Source: Rhodocyclaceae bacterium (lineage in GTDB: Bacteria > Pseudomonadota > Gammaproteobacteria > Burkholderiales > Rhodocyclaceae). From it: a stretch of 5,944 nucleotides of DNA. Position 1 is the first letter of the stretch. Every line of letters starts with the position of its first letter. A program made the position numbers and the translations under genes. Below the pieces are notes generated by a model. That model was not told the origin of the DNA and did not search any database. It worked only from the letters and a program-made list of their open reading frames with translations. The stretch spans positions 1 through 5,944 of the forward strand of contig JAUYFZ010000190.1 in NCBI GenBank assembly GCA_030689585.1. The letters are read 5' to 3'. Shown piece by piece: positions 1 to 4,863 of the stretch.

Positions 1-468
1 ATGCGCAATCTCGATCTCGACCTGCTGACCCGCGCTTTTTCCTTCGGCAACATGCAGGGGCGCATCGACGTCTCGGTGGCCGGGCTGGAACTGTCGAACT
101 GGCGTCCGGCGCGGTTCGATGCCAAGGTGGCAAGCAGCCCCGGAAACTATCCGAAGAAGATCAGTCAGAGCGCGGTGCAGAACATTTCGGCTCTGGGCGG
201 CGCCGGGGCAGCCGCCGCGATACAGCGCAGTTTCCTGCGCTTTTTCGAGCAGTTCGGTTACGACCGGATCGGCCTTTCCTGCGTGCTGCGCAACGGGGTC
301 TGCCTGATGGACGGCGTCGAGCCGGCGCCGCATGGCTACGTCATCGTGAAGGGCGGCGGCATACCGGCGATCAGCGTAATCGGTTACAATCGCCAGGTGA
401 GCTGGGACGAGTTACTGGAGCGGTTGAAGCGGGTGACCCAGAAGAATGTGAAGCCGGTTATCCAGTAA
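1..468 (+). CDS. ydbH: YdbH-like intermembrane phospholipid transport protein, C-terminal part (5' truncated)
   Basis: This is the C-terminal end of a YdbH-family protein. YdbH is a large AsmA-like protein, roughly 880 residues in E. coli, anchored in the inner membrane and spanning the periplasm, where it helps move phospholipids to the outer membrane. The visible 155 residues match the end of the family as I know it: 'LLTRAFSFGNMQGRIDV', then a run of strands ('LELSNWRPARFDA'), then the signature around 'SQSAVQNISALGG', 'FLRFFEQFGYDRIGLSC' and 'HGYVIVKGGGIP'. The ATG at base 1 is almost certainly an internal Met, because a complete gene would be several times longer. The next gene, a small lipoprotein followed by a ydbL-like gene, supports the assignment because ydbH-ynbE-ydbL is a conserved order. 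The stop is TAA at 466-468, 18 bases before the next start, so co-transcription is likely. Family assignment is firm; function here is by homology. Confidence 0.85.
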   Translation: MRNLDLDLLTRAFSFGNMQGRIDVSVAGLELSNWRPARFDAKVASSPGNYPKKISQSAVQNISALGGAGAAAAIQRSFLRFFEQFGYDRIGLSCVLRNGVCLMDGVEPAPHGYVIVKGGGIPAISVIGYNRQVSWDELLERLKRVTQKNVKPVIQ

Positions 469-476
469 AGAAGCAA

Positions 477-482
477 AGGAGA
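477..482 (+). promoter_or_regulatory. Shine-Dalgarno of the ynbE-like gene, pointing to the ATG at 487
   Basis: AGGAGA lies four bases before the ATG at 487. It is the best ribosome binding site in this stretch and supports 487 as the ancestral start. The in-frame ATG at 622, just before the hydrophobic signal segment, has only a poor and distant G-rich stretch (604-609) upstream. The site matters because a palindromic insertion separates this start from the signal peptide core. Confidence 0.7.
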
Positions 483-486
483 TTTA

Positions 487-795
487 ATGAAAACATTACC
501 CATGGCTAAAACGAAACTCGCGAAGCGAGACTTCGTCCCTCTCTCCCTCTGGGAGAGAGCTAGGAGTGAGGGAAACGGTCATAGCGAATCGCTGCTTCAT
601 TATTGGGGACAGCGGATCGCTATGACTGTTTTGGCCGTGTTGCTGGCGGCAACGGTTTCGGCGTGCGTCACCATCAACATCTACTTTCCCGCGGCGGCAG
701 CGGAAAAAGCCGCCGACAAGATCATCGACGAGGTGTGGCAGCTGAAGAAGCAGGGCGACGCACCGGCGCCGGCCAAACCGGACGAACAGAAATAG
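487..795 (+). CDS. ynbE: YnbE-like outer-membrane lipoprotein with an in-frame repeat insertion in its N-terminus
   Basis: A small lipoprotein in the ynbE position between ydbH and ydbL. In E. coli, YnbE is an outer-membrane lipoprotein that binds YdbH and completes the bridge across the periplasm. Residues 46-60 (MTVLAVLLAATVSAC) form a hydrophobic core ending in a lipobox, V-S-A-C, with the lipidated Cys at residue 60. The mature part is only 43 residues: a short strand (VTINIYFP), an Ala/Lys helix ('AAEKAADKIIDEVWQL') and a Pro/Ala/Lys tail. Residues 8-45 are unlike a signal peptide n-region. They are encoded by palindromic repeat DNA, and the translation 'PLSLWERARSEG' is typical of a widespread GC-rich repeat read as protein. 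Removing 114 bases between two GCTA copies (505-508, 619-622) would restore a normal signal peptide of about 21 residues beginning MKTLPMA. The ATG at 622 is an alternative start, but the peptide would then lack a positively charged n-region. Identity with E. coli YnbE rests on position and architecture more than on sequence. Confidence 0.72.
   Translation: MKTLPMAKTKLAKRDFVPLSLWERARSEGNGHSESLLHYWGQRIAMTVLAVLLAATVSACVTINIYFPAAAAEKAADKIIDEVWQLKKQGDAPAPAKPDEQK
511..536. repeat. Short hairpin at the left end of the inserted palindromic DNA
   Basis: ACGAA (511-515) pairs with TTCGT (532-536), and CTCGC (517-521) with GCGAG (525-529), around a GAA loop with a small internal loop. It lies just downstream of the ynbE-like start and abuts the next palindrome, so it appears to be part of one composite insertion. 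Confidence 0.55.
537..572. repeat. Dispersed palindromic repeat (CCCTCTCCC-TCT-GGGAGAG-type)
   Basis: CTCTCCC (541-547) and GGGAGAG (551-557) are perfect inverted arms around TCT. They are flanked by CCCT (537-540) and a trailing GTGAGGG (566-572). This closely resembles a very common intergenic repeat of proteobacterial genomes, with the form CCCTCTCCC...GGGAGAG-GGCTAGGGTGAGGG. Here it lies inside a coding sequence and is read as 'PLSLWERARSEG'. Recognition is from memory of the motif; copy number in this genome cannot be seen in the window. Confidence 0.75.
573..631. repeat. Long inverted repeat over the start of the ynbE-like signal segment
   Basis: Bases 578-593 are the reverse complement of 611-626 at 15 of 16 positions. 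The pairing extends outward to 573 and 631 with one G-T wobble, giving a stem of about 21 bp around a 17-base loop (594-610). In RNA this would be a strong hairpin that buries the in-frame ATG at 622. It could be the right part of the inserted element, or an independent structure that hinders initiation at 622. Confidence 0.7.
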
Positions 796-804
796 GGGAT
801 CACA

Positions 805-1227
805 ATGCATAGCCAGATTCTTCGTTTGTGGATGCTCGTTGCCCTGCTGTGGATGCCTTTGCTGGCGTTTGCCGCGGCCGACCTGGAAATCAACACGCCT
901 GCCATCAGCAGCCTGAAAACGGCCATGCAGCAGCGCCATGGGCAGCTTGCAGGCCACTTTGCCAGCGGCGCGGTCGGTCTGACGCGCGACGGCCTGGTTG
1001 CGGTGCGCGACGCTGCCCTGGTGCCGCTGGCGCAGCGGCAGGCAGTGAATGGGCTGGTCGCGGCGGAGAACCAGGATCGCCAGGCCCTGTACCGCGAGAT
1101 TGCACGCGCCAACGGCCATCCGGAATGGGAGGAGGAAATTCATTCCACTTTCGCCCAGCGCTGGGTGCAGAAGGCCGCGCCGGGATGGTGGCATCAGAAC
1201 CATAGCGGGGCATGGGTGCGCAAATAG
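805..1227 (+). CDS. ydbL: YdbL-like periplasmic protein (DUF1318)
   Basis: A 140-residue exported protein of the YdbL/DUF1318 family. Residues 1-23 form a Sec signal peptide: one Arg in the n-region, a Leu/Trp/Met-rich core and an A-F-A cleavage site before AADLEI. The mature part has the family layout: a short N-terminal strand, a helical middle ('RQALYREIARANGHPEW') and the conserved tail 'PGWWHQNHSGAWVRK', equivalent to the ...G-x-W-x-RK end of E. coli YdbL. YdbL is encoded with YdbH and YnbE and is thought to modulate or chaperone their assembly; its biochemical activity is not established. AGGGGA (794-799) is a good ribosome binding site for the ATG at 805, and it overlaps the TAG stop of the lipoprotein gene. 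The gene therefore belongs to the same transcription unit. It looks intact. Confidence 0.83.
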   Translation: MHSQILRLWMLVALLWMPLLAFAAADLEINTPAISSLKTAMQQRHGQLAGHFASGAVGLTRDGLVAVRDAALVPLAQRQAVNGLVAAENQDRQALYREIARANGHPEWEEEIHSTFAQRWVQKAAPGWWHQNHSGAWVRK

Positions 1228-2000
1228 TGACACCCGTTCTGGTATTCGATATCGAGACAGTCCCCGACATCGAGGGCCTGCGCAAGCTCAACGGGCTCGG
1301 GGACGAAATCGACCCGGCCCAGGTGGCGGAGATGGCCTTCCACCAACGCCGCCAGGTAACCGGCAGCGATTTCCTGCAACTGCACGTGCAGCGCGTGGTG
1401 GCGATTTCCTGCGCCCTGCGCGAGCGCGACAGCTTTCGCATCTGGTCGCTGGGCAGCCCCGAGGACGACGAGGCCGAGCTGATCCGCCGCTTCTTCGAGG
1501 GCATCGAGAAATACACGCCGCAGATCGTGTCCTGGAACGGCGGCGGTTTCGACCTGCCGGTGCTGCACTACCGCGCCATGATCCACGGCATCCAGGCGCC
1601 GCGCTACTGGGACATGGGCGAGGACGACCGCGAATTCAAGTGGAACAACTACATCAGCCGTTACCATAGCCGCCACCTCGACCTGATGGACCTGCTTGCA
1701 CTCTATCAGCCGCGCGCCAACGCGCCGCTGGACCAGATCGCGCAACTCGTCGGCCTGCCCGGCAAGCTCGGCATGGACGGCTCGAAAGTTTGGGATGCGT
1801 TCCAGAACGGCGAGATCGACGGCATCCGCAATTATTGCGAAACCGACGTCGCCAATACATACCTGGTTTACCTGCGTTTTCAGCTGATGCGCGGTGCGTT
1901 GACGCGCGAGGCTTATCAGTCCGAGTGCGATCTGGTGCGAGCTACCTTGAGCAAGTCCGATGCGCCGCACTGGCAGGAATTCCTGGCTTTGTGGAAGTAA
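1212..2000 (+). CDS. Predicted PolB-type 3'-5' exonuclease (DnaQ-like fold)
   Basis: A stand-alone exonuclease related to the proofreading domain of family B DNA polymerases (RNase H-like DEDDy fold). All three motifs are present. Exo I is 'VFDIET' (D13, E15), Exo II is 'SWNGGGFDLPVL' (N109, D114), and Exo III is the Y-x3-D type (Y208, D212) in 'YCETDVANTY'. 'HLDLMDLL' (155-162) is a further family hallmark. These residues bind two metal ions to remove nucleotides from a 3' end, but the cellular role of this family is poorly defined. The ATG at 1212 overlaps the ydbL-like stop by 16 bases and has no well-spaced ribosome binding site. A GTG at 1227 overlaps that stop by one base (TAGTG), has GGGTG eight bases upstream, and would start at VTPVLVFDIET, nearer the usual family start. 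Either is possible. No polymerase domain follows. Overlap with ydbL suggests translational coupling. Confidence 0.85.
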   Translation: MGAQIVTPVLVFDIETVPDIEGLRKLNGLGDEIDPAQVAEMAFHQRRQVTGSDFLQLHVQRVVAISCALRERDSFRIWSLGSPEDDEAELIRRFFEGIEKYTPQIVSWNGGGFDLPVLHYRAMIHGIQAPRYWDMGEDDREFKWNNYISRYHSRHLDLMDLLALYQPRANAPLDQIAQLVGLPGKLGMDGSKVWDAFQNGEIDGIRNYCETDVANTYLVYLRFQLMRGALTREAYQSECDLVRATLSKSDAPHWQEFLALWK

Positions 2001-2003
2001 ACA

Positions 2004-2037
2004 CCATATGAGGTAGTTGCAAATTAACGCAATATGG
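2004..2037. promoter_or_regulatory. Inverted repeat upstream of the methyltransferase gene, possible operator
   Basis: CCATAT (2004-2009) and ATATGG (2032-2037) are perfect 6-bp inverted arms, with an inner TTGC/GCAA pair (2017-2020, 2029-2032). They lie in the 52-base gap between the exonuclease stop and the methyltransferase start, where a promoter and control site would be expected. The methyltransferase has an N-terminal helix-turn-helix, so self-repression through this repeat is conceivable. The arms are short and AT-rich, and no convincing -35/-10 pair was seen, so this is only a candidate. Confidence 0.25.
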
Positions 2038-2052
2038 AGCCCATTTAAGACA

Positions 2053-3993
2053 ATGAAGCAAATATCTGTAGATCATGCGGCGAAAATTGTCGGTGTCTCA
2101 TCGGCCACAATGAGAAATTGGGCAAAAGCTGGGCATATAGCACCTGCGAAAATAAGACCTCTCTCCTTCTCGGAAATGGAAGTGTTTCGCCTTAAAAATC
2201 AACTTAGCGCCGGCTCATTGCAGAAGCTGAAAACACGAGCCAATAAAGTACGTTCTGAAGAAAACATTCTGCCAAGTGAATGCGCGTCAAACAACGATCT
2301 GGTCGAAAACATTAAAGCCATTATTGATCTCGTTGATCGTAATAAACTTGACATAGAGATTGTTCTTTTCGTCGCCTCTTTGCGACTGCTAGAGATCGAC
2401 GAAGAGGTGGCTAGAGAACCGGCTGCTGACATATTTGACTTAAATTCATTTAAAGCCTGGCAACGAAATGCAACAAAAGTCGAAATTGAAAAATGGCGTT
2501 ACTCATTAGGCAATGTTGAGCGCAAGGATCAGTACGCAACTATTTACGATTTATTAACCTCAACAGTGGGTGATGATTATCTTGGGCTTCTGTACCAGTG
2601 CTTATCTGTGGAGGGTCAAAAATCAGATGGCGGCGCATACTATACCCCTTCAAAAATAGTTGAAGACGCATTGCGTCAATATGCGAATTCAAAGAATGAA
2701 ACCTTTCTTGACCCATGTTGCGGAACAGGAAAGTATCTGGTTTATGCTGCAAAACTTCTTCAACTTAGGCCGGAAAATATCTACGGTTTTGATATTGACG
2801 CTACTGCGGTAAAGCTTGCACGAATCAATCTGCTTAGAGCATTCAAGTGCCATGAATTTTCGCCGCGCATTCATTGCTTGGATTCTCTTAATGACCTAGC
2901 AACTGGTGAAATGTTTTGTGAGACAAACGACTTAATTGGAGCAATAGACATTATTGCAACCAACCCACCATGGGGCGCATACAAAAACTGCGGTGTTTCG
3001 CCGCAATTTTCTCATCAGATAAAGTCGGGAGAAACATTTTCTATGTTCTTGGCAAAATCCCTGAGCCTTCTTAGAAATGGGGGGCATCTTTCGTTTGTGT
3101 TGCCAGAGTCGATTCTAAAAATAAAGATGCACTCTGATATACGGAAAGTTCTTCTGGGTCAGGGCAGAATCTTAAAAATAGCGAAACTTGGGCGGCAATT
3201 TACTGGTGTTTTTACGGCTGTAATACGACTGGATTTCATCAAAGGGGCACCAAATCCAAACTGGCTTGTATCCATAGAGGAAAATGAAAATTCCTCTCGC
3301 GTTGAGCAAGGAAGGTTTCTTTCCAATGACAATTATGCGTTCGACGTAGACGTGAGTGCAAATGAAGAAATTCTTTTAAATAAAATTTACGCGACCAACC
3401 ACTTAACGCTTTTTAAGAATGCGGAATGGGCGCTTGGGATTGTTACGGGCGACAACAAAAGATATATTCTTGGCGTTCGTGAAGAGCGCTCGGAAGCGAT
3501 ATTTCGCGGGGCTGATATTCATCAATTTCGGCTAGGTGAACCAAGATCATTTATCCACTTCACGCCAAACAATTTCCAGCAGGTAGCACCAGAACGGTTT
3601 TTCAGATTGCCGGAGAAGTTGGTTTACCGGTTTATTTCAAAAACCTTAGTCTTCGCATACGATGATAAGCAGAGATTAACGCTCAATAGTGCGAACATTT
3701 TAATTCCAAACATTCCCAATATTAGTATAAAAGTTGCGCTTGCCTATTTGAATTCAAGTGTCTTTCAGTATGTATTCAAGAAGAAGTTTTCTACGCACAA
3801 GGTGCTTCGAGGAGACCTAGAAAAACTGCCGTTCCCGGTAATTAGCAAATATGTGCATGACAAGATAGAAGGGATGGTTGAATCAATTTTAGAGGGGAGT
3901 GGCATACGCGAAGAAGTTGATGACATTGTTTTTTCAACATTTCATCTTTCGAGTGAGGATGCGGCGCTAATCAGAGGCGAGGTAAGGAATTAA
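2053..3993 (+). CDS. Type II-like DNA adenine-N6 methyltransferase with N-terminal helix-turn-helix
   Basis: A 646-residue gamma-class amino-methyltransferase that should methylate adenine N6 in a specific site and protect DNA from the endonuclease encoded next. Residues 1-35 form a MerR/excisionase-like helix-turn-helix ('DHAAKIVGVSSATMRNWAKAG'). A helical linker follows. The catalytic domain starts at about 190, with 'GAYYTP' (195-200) as motif X. Motif I is 'LDPCCGTGKYL' (SAM binding, about 219-229), 'FDID' (246-249) is motif II, and 'NPPW' (304-307) is motif IV, the catalytic [ND]PP[YFW]. The C-terminal target-recognition part has 'GIVTGDNKRYI' (462-472) and a TaqI-like end ('ALAYLNSSVFQYVFKKKFS', then 'LEKLPFP'). 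The ATG at 2053 was chosen because the helix-turn-helix begins at once; an upstream TTG at 2017 would add 12 unconvincing residues. Ribosome binding is weak (GGAG 2036-2039, far upstream). The gene is clearly AT-richer than its flanks, a sign of transfer. The recognition sequence cannot be read. Confidence 0.88.
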   Translation: MKQISVDHAAKIVGVSSATMRNWAKAGHIAPAKIRPLSFSEMEVFRLKNQLSAGSLQKLKTRANKVRSEENILPSECASNNDLVENIKAIIDLVDRNKLDIEIVLFVASLRLLEIDEEVAREPAADIFDLNSFKAWQRNATKVEIEKWRYSLGNVERKDQYATIYDLLTSTVGDDYLGLLYQCLSVEGQKSDGGAYYTPSKIVEDALRQYANSKNETFLDPCCGTGKYLVYAAKLLQLRPENIYGFDIDATAVKLARINLLRAFKCHEFSPRIHCLDSLNDLATGEMFCETNDLIGAIDIIATNPPWGAYKNCGVSPQFSHQIKSGETFSMFLAKSLSLLRNGGHLSFVLPESILKIKMHSDIRKVLLGQGRILKIAKLGRQFTGVFTAVIRLDFIKGAPNPNWLVSIEENENSSRVEQGRFLSNDNYAFDVDVSANEEILLNKIYATNHLTLFKNAEWALGIVTGDNKRYILGVREERSEAIFRGADIHQFRLGEPRSFIHFTPNNFQQVAPERFFRLPEKLVYRFISKTLVFAYDDKQRLTLNSANILIPNIPNISIKVALAYLNSSVFQYVFKKKFSTHKVLRGDLEKLPFPVISKYVHDKIEGMVESILEGSGIREEVDDIVFSTFHLSSEDAALIRGEVRN

Positions 3994-3994
3994 G

Positions 3995-4720
3995 ATGGAA
4001 CAGTTAAAAGAGAAGCTGATGAACCTTGTTCACGAACTCGAAAAGGAGAAGCACGATAATGTAATGCAGAGGCTGGATGATTTGGTATCAGTTTATCCAT
4101 TCAATGAATATGAGTTTCTTATCGCATCGCTGATGGGATACCGGAAAATATCAACTGATGAGTACTACGAACTTCGAGATGACTACATTGCAAGAAATAT
4201 GTTCATGTATGTCTTTGAAATCAGTGCTCCAAGAGGATTCGGAGAGGCTTGGGCTCAGGGGCATCTAAAAGAAATCTGCCCTGAGCTAATAAAACCAACG
4301 AAGAAATTAGACCCGGCGTACTCGGGGCAATATGATTTCTTTTTGGACGAGAAAATTCGAATCGAGGTTAAGGCATCCAGAGCCGTCGATTTTGATAGTC
4401 GCGAAGCGCTATATGTCAAAGCACTATCTTCGGATTCAAAATTGCGGTTTGATATGAACTTTCAGCAAGTCAAGCCAGGATGTTGCGACGTGTTTATTTG
4501 GGTCGGTGTCTGGCGAGATGTAATTAGATATTGGGTGCTCTCGTCCGACGAAGTCGCCGGGAACAAATACTACTCAACTGGGCAGCATAGAGGGAACACC
4601 GGTGAAGGCCAAATACATGTCAAGGATGATAATGTAGGCGAGTTCGCTCAGTTCGAATCCGCCCCCAGAGCCCTCCTCGATAAAATCCGTGGAGCATATG
4701 AACGGCAGAAAGGCGCATAA
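3995..4720 (+). CDS. Putative Type II restriction endonuclease (PD-(D/E)xK-like)
   Basis: A 241-residue protein beginning one base after the methyltransferase stop, with its own ribosome binding site (AAGGA, 3984-3988, six bases before ATG). Position, length and a plausible nuclease core indicate the restriction partner. Residues 1-30 are a charged helix, likely coiled-coil. 'YSGQYDFFLDEKIRIEVKAS' (109-128) gives the PD-(D/E)xK pattern: D114 at the end of one strand, then E124-x-K126 on the next. E84 in 'GFGEAWAQ' could be an additional acidic ligand. 'FQQVKPGCCDVFIWVGVW' (156-173) and 'YWVLSSDEV' resemble the strands after the core in several restriction enzymes. 'STGQHRGNTGEGQIHVKDD' (194-212) is a candidate DNA-contact loop. 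I cannot name the closest characterised enzyme or the target site. Methyltransferase-first order fits a need for protection before cutting. The TAA stop (4718-4720) lies inside the attC-like site, as is common in integron cassettes. AT-rich like its partner. Confidence 0.75.
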   Translation: MEQLKEKLMNLVHELEKEKHDNVMQRLDDLVSVYPFNEYEFLIASLMGYRKISTDEYYELRDDYIARNMFMYVFEISAPRGFGEAWAQGHLKEICPELIKPTKKLDPAYSGQYDFFLDEKIRIEVKASRAVDFDSREALYVKALSSDSKLRFDMNFQQVKPGCCDVFIWVGVWRDVIRYWVLSSDEVAGNKYYSTGQHRGNTGEGQIHVKDDNVGEFAQFESAPRALLDKIRGAYERQKGA

Positions 4721-4795
4721 CAAGTCGCTCGACTTGGACATTCAAAAGCGGCTCTCAGCTTTGTTTTTGCCCGCCAGTTAATTCAAACGATAAGT
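4715..4795 (+). other. attC-like site (integron cassette recombination site), degenerate
   Basis: The 81 bases ending the restriction-modification block have the layout of an attC site. GCATAAC (4715-4721) fits the outer RYYYAAC box with one mismatch. The following 'AAGTCGCTCGACTTGGAC' resembles the spacer and L'' box of many chromosomal-integron cassettes. CCAGTTAA (4774-4781) is an L'-like box: CCAGT pairs with ACTTGG (4732-4737), leaving one extra T, as expected for an extrahelical base. 'TTCAAAC' then leads to GATAAGT (4789-4795), which matches GTTRRRY except for A at the second position. Inside, AAAGC/GCTTT form a small hairpin followed by GTTTTT, which might also act as a weak terminator. 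CAAGTCG-CT-CGACTTG (4721-4736) is a perfect palindrome. No integrase gene or second attC is in the window, and the outer boxes pair imperfectly. Confidence 0.55.
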
Positions 4796-4849
4796 TCCCA
4801 AATCCTGTCGAATGTTAATTCGTGTTCATCCGTGGACAAACTGCTTTTT

Positions 4850-4853
4850 AGGA
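4850..4853 (+). promoter_or_regulatory. Shine-Dalgarno of rlmD
   Basis: AGGA lies ten bases before the ATG at 4864. An in-frame TAA at 4855-4857 between this site and the ATG rules out any start further upstream, so it fixes the rlmD start. No convincing -35/-10 pair was identified in 4796-4849. Confidence 0.55.
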
Positions 4854-4863
4854 TTAAATCCCC

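Noticed and set aside
496..1233. Long minus-strand open frame (245 codons) opposite the ynbE-like and ydbL-like genes
   Set aside because: It is antisense to two recognisable genes, has no family-like motifs and is low in complexity. GC-rich DNA often gives such shadow frames.
1194..1970. Minus-strand open frame (258 codons) opposite the exonuclease gene
   Set aside because: The plus strand encodes all three exonuclease motifs; the antisense product shows nothing recognisable.
2017..2052. Upstream TTG start for the methyltransferase
   Set aside because: It would add 12 residues before the helix-turn-helix, overlaps the inverted repeat and uses a rare start codon; the ATG at 2053 fits the domain start.
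4721..4736. Perfect palindrome CAAGTCG-CT-CGACTTG as a stand-alone operator
   Set aside because: It lies within the spacer and L'' part of the attC-like site, where similar sequence is usual, so no separate role was assigned.
4744..4766. Intrinsic terminator after the endonuclease gene (AAAGC/GCTTT plus GTTTTT)
   Set aside because: The stem is only five mostly A-T pairs with an eight-base loop and is better explained as the inner part of the attC-like structure. Weak termination cannot be excluded.
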